From Actinomycetota bacterium (GTDB taxonomy: Bacteria; Actinomycetota; Acidimicrobiia; Acidimicrobiales; AC-14): DNA of 64,000 bases. The stretch's first letter is position 1. Every line of letters starts with the position of its first letter. The translations under genes were made by a program, and so were the position numbers. The notes beneath the pieces were generated by a model. That model saw only the letters and a list, made by a program, of their open reading frames with translations, ran no database searches and was not told the DNA's origin. The stretch is from NCBI GenBank assembly GCA_040754375.1, contig JBFMCT010000008.1, positions 45,114-109,113 on the forward strand, in the 5' to 3' direction. Below are positions 49,480 through 60,600 of this stretch, piece by piece.

Positions 49480-51321
49480 TCAGGACGGCGGCCGGTCGCC
49501 CCAGTTACGGGCCCAGCCGGCGGCCACCGGTTGGGGCCCGGCGGCCACCGGCGCGTGGCCGTTGCCGGTCTCCGAGCCAGGCCGGGGAGGGCCGTAGGGT
49601 GTCGGCGGGACGTCGTCCTCGTCGGAGCGGTCGAGCTTCACCGCGCACAGGGCGTAGAGGCCGACCCATGCCAGCAGCACGACCGACACCCCGGTGTAGG
49701 CGGCGTTGGCTGCGAACGCCGCGCCCGGCTTCACCTCCCGCAGGAGCCACACGGTGTTGCGGACGAACTGCTCGCGGCGCTCGGCCACGGCCGGCACCTC
49801 GGGGGCGCCGATCTCGGGGTCGGCGGGCATGTACACGGGCACGGCCATGACCTCGTCGTGGCGCTGGAGGCCAACCACGGTCTTCCACGGCCCGCTGATG
49901 GGCAGGGGCTTGGAGGACACGTAGCGGCCGGGAGCCACCTCGTTCAGGGACGCCTTGACCGTGCCCCCGCCCTGCCAGGCCACGATGCCGAAGGCGGTGG
50001 CCTTGCGGGCCGCGTCGGCCGGGACCAGCTCGACCTCGACGGTGGCCCGGTCGCCGACGATCTCGGTCAGCCGGATGACGGCACTGACGTCGCCCACGTT
50101 GCGGGGCAGGGGATAGGCGAGGACGGCCACCAGGGCCACCGCCCCGGCCAGCGCGGCGGCCGCCGGCACCCGCTTGGCCCCGTCGGGCATCGGTCGGGCC
50201 AGGGCGGCGCCCAGCAAGGCCCCGGCCATGGCCGCGATGGGGGAGAGGAGGGCGGCCTTAGGCAGCATCTCGGTGGTGGCGGTCACCTCGCTCAGGAAAG
50301 AGAGCCAGGCCAGGTCGGCGGCCACCCCCACGGTGCCCACGGCCAGGCCGGCGAACAGGGCGAAGCGCAGGCGGTCGTGGGTGCCCACCAGCAAGGCCAC
50401 GCCTTCGACGGCCAGGGCGGCGACCACATAGAGGGGGAACTGGGGGAAGGTCATGTTGAACGGGCCGACCACCAGCAGGCCGATGACGCCCCGGATGACG
50501 ATGAAGGCCAGGACCGCCTTCATGGCCCCCCACGGGCCCATGGCGATGCGGGCCAGCACCAGGCCCAGGCCGGCGGCCGCGGCGATCAGGATGGGCAGGT
50601 AGAGCACCTGGAACTGGGGGACCCCGAAGTCGAACTCACCCTGCATGGTCGACAACCCCGTGAGGATGGCACCGAAGACCGTGGCCTGGATGCCCCGCCC
50701 CAGCAGCGTGGGCTGCTGGTGCCGGCCCCCTTCGCGCATCATCAACCACAGGACCACGGTGGAGAGCGACGCCCCGGCCACGAGCTGGATGTGGGGCGGG
50801 CTCCACAGGGTCACGTCCACCCCGTAGGCGTCGTGCCACATGGCGTCGAACGGGAAGGCCACCAGGCCGCCCAGGCCGAAGGCGCCCAGGGTGAGCGCCG
50901 TCCACGGCACCCGCACCACACCGAAGCGCAGGTCGACGTCGGCCCGGTCGATCGAGGCGAAGGTGACGGCCACGGCCGCCGCGAACACCAGCCCGGCCAG
51001 CCCGATGACGATCATGGTGTGCGAGGGGGTGAAGAGCTGGTTGTCGCGCCCGAAGTCGACGTGGAAGGCCACGTCCCAGTAGAAGCCGATGGCGGCCGTT
51101 CCCAGCATGAGCAGGCCGGTCAGGGCACCGGCCATGGCCCACCCGGCGTAGCCCGTCCACCGCTCCAGGCAGTCCGAGATGCGCCGGAAGAAGATGCGCA
51201 GGACGTTGCCCTCGTCGCCGTGGTCGCCGTAGCAGGCGAGCACGACGACGATGATCCCGAAGATCTGGAGCGGGGCGAACACGTAGAACCACTCGCTCCA
51301 GTGGGGCGTGTACTCGAGCAT
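49480..51321 (-). CDS. Large polytopic membrane protein, unknown
   Basis: A 613-residue protein with about 11-12 membrane segments in the first 400 residues, starting EWFYVFAPLQIFGIIVVVLAC. Histidines in membrane loops (FTPSHTMIVIGLAG, FPFDAMWHDAYGVD, WSPPHIQLVAG) are spaced as if to bind a metal or heme. An outside beta-rich domain (VEVELVPADAARKATAFGIV to KTVVGLQRHDEVMAVPVYMP) is followed by a last membrane helix and a Pro-rich tail. No family recognised. ATG 51321 overlaps the MerR gene stop (TGATG), so the regulator and this protein form an operon, and the regulator may control it. Confidence 0.7.
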   Translation of the reverse strand: MLEYTPHWSEWFYVFAPLQIFGIIVVVLACYGDHGDEGNVLRIFFRRISDCLERWTGYAGWAMAGALTGLLMLGTAAIGFYWDVAFHVDFGRDNQLFTPSHTMIVIGLAGLVFAAAVAVTFASIDRADVDLRFGVVRVPWTALTLGAFGLGGLVAFPFDAMWHDAYGVDVTLWSPPHIQLVAGASLSTVVLWLMMREGGRHQQPTLLGRGIQATVFGAILTGLSTMQGEFDFGVPQFQVLYLPILIAAAAGLGLVLARIAMGPWGAMKAVLAFIVIRGVIGLLVVGPFNMTFPQFPLYVVAALAVEGVALLVGTHDRLRFALFAGLAVGTVGVAADLAWLSFLSEVTATTEMLPKAALLSPIAAMAGALLGAALARPMPDGAKRVPAAAALAGAVALVAVLAYPLPRNVGDVSAVIRLTEIVGDRATVEVELVPADAARKATAFGIVAWQGGGTVKASLNEVAPGRYVSSKPLPISGPWKTVVGLQRHDEVMAVPVYMPADPEIGAPEVPAVAERREQFVRNTVWLLREVKPGAAFAANAAYTGVSVVLLAWVGLYALCAVKLDRSDEDDVPPTPYGPPRPGSETGNGHAPVAAGPQPVAAGWARNWGDRPPS

Positions 51322-52100
51322 CAGCTCACCTCTCTGACGTTGGTCGCGGGGCGGTCGGCTGCCGACCACACCGCAGAGGCCGCCGTGGACGCCGCCGTTG
51401 CCCGGGCCATGGCCTGGGCGAGGGTGGCCTGGACGGTGATGGCGGCCAGGGGCCGCATCCGGCGCAGGGCGTCGGTCACCTGGGGAAGCTGTTCAGGGGG
51501 CATGCCCGCTTCGACGTAGGGCTTCCAGACGTGGCGCTCGAACATGCCGACCAGCCGGGCGGCGATGCGGGCCATGTCCTCCCGGAGGGCGGCCAGGGCG
51601 TCCTGGGTGGCGGCCAGGGGGACCCCGGCGGCCGCCAGCTCGACCCCGGCCCTCAACAGGCTGGGGCTGGGCACCAAGAAGCGGTCCTCGTGGGGGACGA
51701 TGAGGCCGAGCTCGATGGCCCGGATCCCCAACTCGGGGTTCTCGGCCGACTCGGGGAACATCTCCAACAGTTCGCCCAGCGTGACGAGCTCGGGCTCCTC
51801 GGTCGTCCACGGGGCGGTGAGGACCTGCTCGAAGCCCAGCAGGTCGGCCAGGCTGCGGCCCTGCTCCCAGGCCTTGAGCAGCTCGGCGATGCCCGCCAGC
51901 GAGAAGCCCTGCTGCTGGAGCTGGGCGATCAGGCGCAGGCGGCCGAGGTGGCCCTCGTCGTAGTAACCCACCCGCCCGACCAGCCGGGGCGGGGGGAGAA
52001 GGCCCTGGGTCTGGTAGTTGCGGATGTTGCGAGTGGTGGTGGCCGACCGCTGGGCCAGCTGGTCGATCGTCATGCCTGGGCTGATGTCGGGGCCGTCCAC
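51321..52100 (-). CDS. MerR family transcriptional regulator
   Basis: A 259-residue regulator. The MerR winged helix is at residues 10-78 (TIDQLAQRSATTTRNIRNYQ, VGYYDEGHLGRLRLIAQLQQQGFSL). The rest is a helical effector domain of 180 residues, longer than in metal-sensing MerR and without a cysteine cluster, so a small-molecule or protein signal is likely. GTG 52100 lies 8 bases after a -10 box and would be leaderless; ATG 52073 is an alternative. It is first in an operon with the large membrane protein. Confidence 0.85.
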   Translation of the reverse strand: MDGPDISPGMTIDQLAQRSATTTRNIRNYQTQGLLPPPRLVGRVGYYDEGHLGRLRLIAQLQQQGFSLAGIAELLKAWEQGRSLADLLGFEQVLTAPWTTEEPELVTLGELLEMFPESAENPELGIRAIELGLIVPHEDRFLVPSPSLLRAGVELAAAGVPLAATQDALAALREDMARIAARLVGMFERHVWKPYVEAGMPPEQLPQVTDALRRMRPLAAITVQATLAQAMARATAASTAASAVWSAADRPATNVREVS

Positions 52101-52108
52101 TAGCGGCC

Positions 52109-52142
52109 ACCATACGCCGATCGTTACATCATTTCAAGTAAC
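52109..52142 (-). promoter_or_regulatory. Promoter and likely MerR operator
   Basis: On the minus strand, TTGAAA (52132-52137) and TATGGT (52109-52114) are 17 bases apart, a good sigma-70-type promoter. GTTAC-N10-GTAAC (52123-52127 with 52138-52142) is an inverted repeat centred on the -35 box. The layout fits autoregulation by the MerR protein. The region is clearly richer in A and T than its surroundings. Confidence 0.6.
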
Positions 52143-52149
52143 AGTTTTC

Positions 52150-52962
52150 TCAGTCGCCTACGCGGAAACCGAACCGCAGCTCTCCGGGCTCGGGGCGGGG
52201 CTTGGCCGCCGGCCGGGCCCGGCCCAGGAGGACCTTGGCGGCCAGGGGCAGGGCGACCGCGGCCAGGAGCTCGAGGTGAAGGGCCGGACCGGCCCGCAGC
52301 GCCCACGTATCGTCGACGTGCTCCTCGCCCAGGTCCTCGTCGGTCCGGTGGAGCTCGGCCACCTGCCCGTAGCCGGTCTCGACGAGGGCCCAGCCGCCCC
52401 GTCCCGAGCGAAGCCGGGCCACGGGCGCGCTGGTCGAGTCCCGCACGTCGATCCCACCGTCTCGTTCGATGAACGTGGCCAGCGGGTCGCCGTCGGCCGC
52501 CACAGCCACCAGCGCGTCAGGTGCGGCCTCGTAGTTGACCATCCGGAAGAGCAGGTCCCCGCCCACGTCGTGGCACTCCAGGGGGGTGACGGCGGCCCGG
52601 CCCGGCGAACGTACGACCGCCTCGGTCCAACCTGCGGTCGCGGTGTAGCGCAACGACGACCGGGCCGACGAGCGCCCCAGAGTGCAACTCGGGCCGGCCG
52701 CGAAGGGGGCGACGCCGTGGGGGCGTCCCACCCGCCGGCCGGCGGCCATGGCCTGCAGGACGCGCTCGGTCCGGGTTTCGGGGTCGGGGCTCAGCTCGGC
52801 CAGGCACTGGGGGCACGAGTGCATGTGCGCCGGCCAGTCCCGCCCGCAGTGGCGGCAGGTGACCCGGGCGTCGAGGTCGTCGACGAGGTGGGCCATGCAG
52901 GCGGCGCACGTCGTCCGCTCGGCCGGCCACGCCGTCCTGCAGCTCGGGCACCACCGCTCCAT
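52150..52962 (-). CDS. Zinc-ribbon protein, unknown
   Basis: A 270-residue protein. The first 55 residues hold four CxxC-type pairs (CPSC, CAAC, CRHC, CPQC) that make two zinc ribbons, with WPAHMHSCPQCLAEL in the second. The remainder is beta-rich (SLRYTATAGWTEAVV, LLFRMVNYEAAPDALVAVAA) and ends with a short hydrophobic stretch (LLAAVALPLAAKVLLG) that might touch the membrane. No family recognised for the body. It lies between the MerR operon and the FAD oxidoreductase, all on the minus strand. Confidence 0.65.
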   Translation of the reverse strand: MERWCPSCRTAWPAERTTCAACMAHLVDDLDARVTCRHCGRDWPAHMHSCPQCLAELSPDPETRTERVLQAMAAGRRVGRPHGVAPFAAGPSCTLGRSSARSSLRYTATAGWTEAVVRSPGRAAVTPLECHDVGGDLLFRMVNYEAAPDALVAVAADGDPLATFIERDGGIDVRDSTSAPVARLRSGRGGWALVETGYGQVAELHRTDEDLGEEHVDDTWALRAGPALHLELLAAVALPLAAKVLLGRARPAAKPRPEPGELRFGFRVGD

Positions 52963-52983
52963 GGCCTCATTGTGGGCCCTGGG

Positions 52984-54540
52984 TCAGCCTTCGTCGGCTA
53001 GGAGGGCCTTGGCCGCCATGCGGCCCGGGGTGCCGGCGATGCCCCCCGACGGGTTGGTGCCCGCGCCCGAGATGTAGAGGCCGGCCACCGGCGTGCGGTG
53101 GCGGCCCAGGGCGCGGGTAGGCCGGAGGGGCCCGAGCTGGTCGAGGCTGATGTCCAGGTGCATCGGGTGGGCGCCCGGCCAGCGCCCGTGGGCGGCCATG
53201 CGGCCCGGGTCCCAGCAGAAGGTGCCGGTTACCGACGCTCCGAACCCGGGCGCCCTTTCCTCCATGGTGGCCAGGGCGGCGGACACCAGGTCGTGGCGCC
53301 GGGCGTCCCAGCCGCCGTCCACCCGCCAGGGGGCGGCCGGGCAGGCCAGGTAGACCGTGTGGTGGCCCGCAGGAGCCAGGGAGGGGTCGATGGCCGACGT
53401 GGTGAACGCGTAGAGAGGGAGCGGGCTGGGGAGCAGGCCGGCCTCGGCCGCCGACCAGGCGGCCGTGAGGTCGTCGAGCCGGTCGACGAAGCTCTGCAGA
53501 CCGTTCCAGTCCCCGGGCCGCGCCCCCGGGTAAGCGGGCAGACGGTCGGTGGCTACGTGCACCACCGCTTGGACGACGTTGGAGCGCCGGGCGGCGGCCA
53601 GGTCGGCCCCCACCTCGCCCGCCAGGGGCGGGTCCAGGAGCTCGAGCAGGGCCACCTTGGGGTCCATGGCGCTCACCACGGCCCGGGCCTCGACCCGCTC
53701 ACCACTTTCCAGGACGACGGCCCGAGCCCTTCCCCCCCGGGCGTCGATGCGAGCCACGGGGGCACCGCACCGCACCTCGCCCCCGAGGCTCTCCAGCCTA
53801 CGGACCAGGGCGTCGGTGAGGCCCCGAGCACCCCCGGGGGCGTGCCACTGCCCGAACAGGTGGTACGCCGCCTGCCAGAAGGCGAACAGGGCGCTCCCCG
53901 GCTCGGACGGCCCGACCCCGGCGTGCGCCGCGAAGGCGGCCACCGGCCCCCGGGTGAGGTCCGACCGCAGCCACCGGCGCAGCAGCGAGTCGTAGGGACT
54001 GAGGACGTCGCGCAGCGTGGTGGCCGGGCGGTGACGCAGTGCCCGCACCAGGTCGGCCGTCCGGCGGGGCACGTCTCGGGCGCTCATCTGGCCCCGCACC
54101 GCCGGCATCATCACCCCGACGATGGGCCGGGCCAGGTCGATGAAGCGCTGGTAGGCGAGAGCTTCGGCCCCGTCGACCTCGGCGATCGAAGCCACAGTCT
54201 CCTCGACCGACCGGTGGAACCTCACCCGCCGCCCGTCGGCCATGACCGCGATCGAGAAGGGGTCCATCTCCTGGTAGGCCAGGCCCGCCCCAGCCAGGTC
54301 GAGCTCGGCCGGGATGGCGGTCATGTTGATGATGTTGTGGGCCACGGAGTGGACGTCGAACCGGTAGCCGGGGACCGTCTCTTCGGTCCACGCCCCCCCG
54401 CCCGGATGGTCGAGGGCCTCGAGCACGAGCACATCGCGGCCGGCCCGGGCCAGGTAGCAGGCGGCTACCAGCCCATTGTGGCCGGCGCCCACCACCACGT
54501 AGGGCGGCCAGGGCCCGTTAGTACCCGTGATCGGCCTCAA
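52984..54540 (-). CDS. FAD-dependent phytoene desaturase-like oxidoreductase
   Basis: A 518-residue flavoprotein of the phytoene-desaturase/PYROXD2 group. The FAD site is VVVGAGHNGLVAACYLARAG, followed by LEALDHPGGGAWTEE and a C-terminal FAD-contact block (PVAGLYISGAGTNPSGGIAG). No carotenoid genes are near, so the substrate is unknown. The start appears to be TTG 54540 just before the FAD fold. It is divergent from the giant kinase gene. Confidence 0.82.
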   Translation of the reverse strand: MRPITGTNGPWPPYVVVGAGHNGLVAACYLARAGRDVLVLEALDHPGGGAWTEETVPGYRFDVHSVAHNIINMTAIPAELDLAGAGLAYQEMDPFSIAVMADGRRVRFHRSVEETVASIAEVDGAEALAYQRFIDLARPIVGVMMPAVRGQMSARDVPRRTADLVRALRHRPATTLRDVLSPYDSLLRRWLRSDLTRGPVAAFAAHAGVGPSEPGSALFAFWQAAYHLFGQWHAPGGARGLTDALVRRLESLGGEVRCGAPVARIDARGGRARAVVLESGERVEARAVVSAMDPKVALLELLDPPLAGEVGADLAAARRSNVVQAVVHVATDRLPAYPGARPGDWNGLQSFVDRLDDLTAAWSAAEAGLLPSPLPLYAFTTSAIDPSLAPAGHHTVYLACPAAPWRVDGGWDARRHDLVSAALATMEERAPGFGASVTGTFCWDPGRMAAHGRWPGAHPMHLDISLDQLGPLRPTRALGRHRTPVAGLYISGAGTNPSGGIAGTPGRMAAKALLADEG

Positions 54541-54609
54541 GCCTCGACAGTCTGGCGCCGATGATCAACACACGGGCGCGTGCGCCGAGATGACGTCGGA
54601 AGGGAGCCC

Positions 54610-57600
54610 ATGGTGGCCAGCGAAGAAGGGCTGGTCCTAGCCGAGCGGTTCGCCTGCACCCGGCTGCTCAAGAGCGGCGGGGGGGTCAGCACCTATGCGG
54701 GTACCGACCGCCAGACGGGCCACGAGGTGGTCGTGAAGACCGTCGAGGAGGCCTCGGTGCCGCCCGCCGTGCGGCTCCGGGTGGCCCACGAGGCGGTCAT
54801 CCTGCGCCGCCTGGCCGGGCCCGATGTCCACCCCTTGGTGGCGGTGGGCAGTGACGGTGGTCTGCTCTACCTGGTCCAACCGTTCGTCCCGGGACTGACG
54901 CTCAAGGACCGCCTGGCCGCCTCGGGGGCGCTGTCGGTGGCCTCCGCCCTGCGGGTCGGCACCCGGGCCCTGGCTGCCCTCCAGTACGCCCATGAGGGCG
55001 GGGTTCTCCACCGGGACGTCAAGCCCGCCAATGTCATCGTGGACGACGGCGAACCGATCGAGCGAGCGGTGCTCGTGGACTTCGGTTTCGCCCGAGGGGC
55101 ATGGCTCGACCCCGCGGTCCGAGAAGATCCGCTGGAGACGGCCCGCTACCTGGCCCCCGAGGCGGCCGGCGCCCTGGGCGGCCAGGGGGTCGACGAGCGG
55201 GCCGACCTCTACTCGTTGGGTGTGGTGCTGTTCGAGTGCCTGGCCGGCACATCCCCGTTCGACGGCCGCGACGTGGGCGAGGTGCTCCGCCAGCACCTGA
55301 GTGCCACGACCCCCTCGCTGCTCAGCCTCCGCGACGGTGTACCTCGGGCCCTGGACGAGGTCGTCCAGAGGCTGCTGCGCAAGGTGCCGGGCGAGCGCTA
55401 CCAGTCCGCGAGCGCCGCCCTGGTCGACCTGAGGGCGATCGAGGCCGCAGTAGAGCGGGGCGAGACCGACCCGCCGGTCGTGGTCGGGCTGCACGACTGC
55501 CGCCAGGCGCTCACCGAGCCCGCTTTCGTGGGCCGGGCGGCCGAGCTGGTCCTGCTGACCGGGCTGGTGGACGACGCCGCTGCCGGACGGGGCCGGCTGG
55601 TCCTGCTGGGGGCCGAGTCCGGGGGAGGCAAGACCCGCCTGCTCGAGGAGCTGGCCCAGACGGCCGGCCCGAGCACCTGGGCCCTGCGAGGCACGGGCGT
55701 GGACCAGGCCGCCCACCGGCCCTTCCAGGTCCTTGACGGCGTGGCCACCGCCATCGCGGCCGAGGCCGAGAGGCGCCCGGAACTGGCCGCCTCCCTGCGC
55801 CGCCGCCTGGGGACGCGTGCCGCGGCCGCGGCCGCCGCCCTACCCGCCCTAGGCCCGGCACTGGCGGGGACCGACGAGGACGGCGACACCGGACCGGCGG
55901 CCTACGGGGAGGCCCGCAGCGTCGAGGCCCTGGTCGCCCTCTTGGAGTCGCTGGGGGAACCGGGCCGGCCCGCCCTCATCCTGCTCGACGACTGCCAGTG
56001 GGCCGACCGCCTCAGCCTGCGGCTGCTGGCCCGGCTGGGTACAAGGGCCGAGAGCGGCGACGTCCACGCGCTGGTGGTGGCCGCCTTCCGGCCCGAGGGG
56101 GCCGGGGCTCGCCTGGCCCACGAGGTCGAGCACGCAGTGCGCCTGGACCTTCCGCCTCTGGCCCCCGAGGAGATGGCGGGCCTCCTGGAGTCGATGGCCG
56201 GCCCCGTGCCGTCGCCGGCCGCCGAGGTCGTGGCCCGGTTGGCCGAAGGCAGCCCGTTCATGGCCACCGCCGTGCTGCGGGGTCTCGTCGAGTCCGGCGC
56301 CCTCGTCAACAGCGATGCCGGCTGGCGGGTCGACTCAACCCGCCTGGAGTCGGCCCAGACCTCCCGCCGGGCGGCGCTGTTCCTGGTGCGACGGCTCGAA
56401 CTTCTCTCCGAGGACGCCCTCGGCCTGCTGTCGGTCGGTGCCGTCCTGGGCAAGCAGTTCGACCTGGCCCTGGCTGTGGAGCTCTTCGGGCGTCCGGCCC
56501 TCACGGCCGCAGCCGCGGTGAGCGAGTCCGTAGGGCGGCGCATCCTGTGGGTCGACGAAGCCACCAGCCGTTGCACCTTCCGTCACGACATGCTGCGAGA
56601 GGCCCTCCTGGCGCGCCTCACCGAGGGTGACCGGCGCAGCCTGCACCTGCGGGCCGCCCTGCGGATGGAGGTCACGGGCGACGACCGGCCGTTCGAGCTG
56701 GCCTACCACTTCGACGCCGGGGGCCGCAGCGAGCGGGCCCTGCCCTTCGCCCTGCGGGCCGCCGACGAGGCCCGCCGCCGGCACTCGTTGGAGGTGGCCG
56801 CGGCCCAGTACCGCATCGCCGAGCGGGCCACGGCCACCGACGCCGGGACCCGCGCCCAGGTGGCCGAGGGGCTGGGCGACGTGCTCACCCTCATGGGCGA
56901 GTACGAAGAGGCGTCGGCCTGCCTGGTCCAGGCGCTGGCCCTCGTGAAGGGCGCGGACCGTCAGGCCGAGATCGAGGGCAAGCTCGGCGACGTCGCCTTC
57001 AAGCGGGGAGACCAGCGCCAGGCCCGCCAGCACCTGGAAAGGGCGCTCCGCCTGCTCGGCCGGCGGGTGCCGCGACGAGCGCCGGTCTTTCTCGTCCTCC
57101 TCATCGAGGAACTGGTCGTGCAGGCTCTGCACACCCTGCTCCCCCGCCTGTTCACCGGGCGGCGACGGGTCGAGAAAGCCGGGCGCGACCTCATGGCCGT
57201 GCGCATCTACAGCCGGCTCACCTACGTCTACTGGTTCAGCGCCGGCAAGGTGCCGTGCGCCTGGAGCCACCTGCGGGAGATGAACCTGGCCGAGCGCTAC
57301 CCGCCGACGGCCGAGCTCGCCCAGGCCTACTCCGAACACGCGCCGGTCATGACGATGGTGCCGTGGTACCGAAGGGGGATCGCCTACGCCCGGCGCTCGC
57401 TCGCGGTCCGCCAGGCTCGGGGGGACCTTTGGGGTCAGGGCCAGTCCCTGAGCTTCTACGGGGCCGTGCTCTACAGCGCCTCGCGCTACCGCGAGTGCAT
57501 CGCGCGCTGCGAGGAGGCCGTGCACCTGCTGGAGCGAACGGGCGACCGCTGGGAGATGAACACGGCCACCTGGCACACGGCCTTCGCCTACTACCGCCTC

Positions 57601-60600
57601 GGCGAGCTGGACCGGGCCGCCCGGATCTGCCGCGACCTCTACGCCTCGGCCAGCCAGATCGGGGACCGCACGTCGGCGGGCATCGCGCTGAGCGGTTGGG
57701 CGAGGGCGACCGGCGGCCAGGTGCCCGAGGCCCTGGTGCGCGGTCACCTCCGGCTCGGGTTCGACGACGCCCACACCGGCACCGAGGTCCGGCTGGCCGA
57801 GGGCGTGCGCCTGCTGGCCGCGGGAGACGTCGACGGGGCCATCGCCACCTTCGACGAGGCCGTGTCCATAGTCAACCAGGCCGGTTTGCGCCAGGAGTAC
57901 GTCGCTCCCGCGTTGCCGTGGCTGGCCACCGCGCTCCGTCTGCGGGCCGAACAGGCGCCGCCCTTCCGCTCCCTGCGCCAGCGGGCCCAGGTGCGCCGGG
58001 CGGCCGAGGTGGCCCGGCGGGCCGCAGCCGTCTCCCGGGACTACCGCAACAACCGTCCTCACGCCCTGCGGGAGCGGGCGCTGGTCGCCGCCCTCCGGGG
58101 CCGGGGCTGGCGGGCCCGACGGCTGTTCCGCGCCGCTCTCGCGGAGGCCGCCCTCCAGGGGGCGCGCTACGAACACGCCCTGACCAGGCAGGCCTTCGGG
58201 CGGGCGGGCGCAGGCTTCGGGTGGGCAGGTGCCGCCGAGATGCTGCTGCAGGCCGAGACCGACCTGCGGGTGATGATGCCCGCTGACCCAGACGAGGGCA
58301 CCGGGACGGAGGAGCCGGCGACGGCGTCACTGTCGCTGGCCGACCGTTTCGAGACCCTCCTCGGGGCAGGCCGGGCCATCGCTTCGGCCACCTCGGTCGA
58401 GGCCATCCACACGGCCGTGCTCGAGGCGGCCTCCAACCTCCTGCGGGGCGACCGCTGCGAGCTGGTCGTGCTGGGCGCGAACGGTGAACCGGTGGCCGAG
58501 GACGGCCGCTTGGCCGCCGACCCGGCCGGGCGTGAGCTGGTAGCCCGCGCTCTGGCCGCCGGGGCCCCGGTGGTCAGTTCGGAGGACGGGCTGGGCGGGG
58601 TCAGTGACGTCCTCATGCTGCTCGGACTGCGTTCGGTGCTGTGCGCCCCGGTGTGGTGCGACGAGCGGCCGGTGGCCTGCCTGGTGGCCGGTCATCACCA
58701 GATCGGGAACCTGTTCAGCCACGACGAGGTACGGCTGGCCGAGTACCTCACCACCCTGGCGGGCGCCGCCCTCGAGCACGTCGCGGGCACGGAGGCCCGC
58801 TTCAACTCCCTGGCCCAGAACTCCAGTGACGTGATCACGATCGTCGATCACCACGGGACGGTGACCTACCAGGGATCGTCCGTCCGCCGGGTGTTCGGCT
58901 TCGAAGCCGCCGACCGGGTGGGACGGCCTCTCGTCGACTGGGCACACCCCGACGACGCAGGGACGGTGGCCGCCGTCCTCCAGGCCGCCGCAGCCGGCGA
59001 ACCCGTACCCGCGCTCGTCGAGTGGAGGCTGGCCCATGGCGACGGGTCGTGGCGGCACGTCGAGACGGCCATCGCCGACCTGTCGGGGGTGCCGGGCCTG
59101 AGAGGCCTGGTCCTCAACAGCCGCGACGTGAGCGAGCGCCGGGCGCTGGAGGAGGCCCTGCGGAGCCGGGCCCTGCACGACGACCTCACCGGGCTGGCCA
59201 ACCGGGGCCTGTTCGCCGACCGGATCAACCACTGCCTGGCACACCGCTCGGGCCGGCCGGTGACCGTGCTGTTCCTCGATCTCGATGACTTCAAGGGGGT
59301 CAACGACTCGCTGGGCCACCCGGCCGGCGACGTCCTTCTCAAGGGCGTGGCCCGCCGGCTGCTGACGTGCGTGCGGCCCCAGGACACGGTGGCCCGGCTG
59401 GGGGGCGACGAGTTCGCCGTGCTCCTGGAGGACACCGACGAGAGGCAGGGCCGCCGGGTGGCCGAGCGGGTCCTGGCCGCCATGGCCCCCGCCTTCGAGC
59501 TCGACGGCCAGCCCGTCCACGCCCGTACCAGCGTGGGCGTGGCCAGCGGCAATACCGGAGGGGTGGTGGACGCATCGGAGCTGCTCAGCCGGGCGGACGC
59601 CGCCATGTACGTGGCCAAGGCCCGGGGCAAGGGCCGCTACGAGGTGTTCGTGAGCGAGATGCAGGAGAGGGCCCGCGAGCGGGTGATGATCCAGACCGAC
59701 CTGCAGTGGGCCGTCCAGGCCGACGAGATGGAGGTGCACTACCAACCCCTCGTCGGCCTCCGCACGGGCGAGGTGGTCGGGTTCGAGGCGGTACTGAGGT
59801 GGCGCCACCCGACCCGGGGCCTGCTGGGGCCAGCCGACTTCATCGAGGTGGCCGAGGACTCGGGGCTGATCGTCCCCATCGGGGCGTGGACGATCCGCCA
59901 GGCGTGCCGGGAGGGCCGGCGCCTCCAACGGGCCCACCCCGAACGTGCGCCCTTCGGGATCAGCGTGAACGTGTCCAGCCGGCAACTTCAGGACCGGGGC
60001 CTGCTGGAGGAGGTCGAGGTCGCCCTGGCCGAATCGGGGTTCGACCCCCGGCTGCTCACCCTGGAGATCACCGAGAGCGCCACCTTCGACGACGCCGAGG
60101 GGGCCATCGCCAAGCTGCGGGACCTGAAGGCGCTGGGGACACGGCTGGCCATCGACGACTTCGGCACCGGCTACTCCTCGCTCGCCTACCTGCGCCGGTT
60201 CCCGGTCGACCAGCTGAAGATCGACCGGTCGTTCGTGGCCGGGCTGGGCAAGGACAGCCAGGACACGGCCATCGTCACCAGCGTGATCGGGTTGGCCCAC
60301 GCCCTCGGCCTGGAGGCCGTGGCCGAGGGGGTGGAGACCCTCGCCCAGCTCGAGCACCTGACCAGCCTGGGGTGCGACATCGCCCAGGGGTTCAACTGGC
60401 GCCGCCCGGCCGCGCTGGCGGACGTCGACGCCTGGCTCACACCCGCGGCCACGTTCCTGGGCGACCACGGCCTTCTGGACGGCCCTGGGCGTAACGGGCC
60501 GGTGAGGGTGGTGCTCGTCGACGACCGCCCCGAGCTGCGGGCCGCCATCCGGATCGCCATGGAGCTCGACGGCCAGTTCAAGGTCGTGGCCGAGGCCTCC

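Noticed and set aside
58327..60468. A 713-codon minus-strand frame antisense to the giant signalling gene
   Set aside because: Pro/Gly/His/Arg/Val-rich shadow composition without motifs; the plus strand has continuous GAF, PAS, GGDEF and EAL domains.
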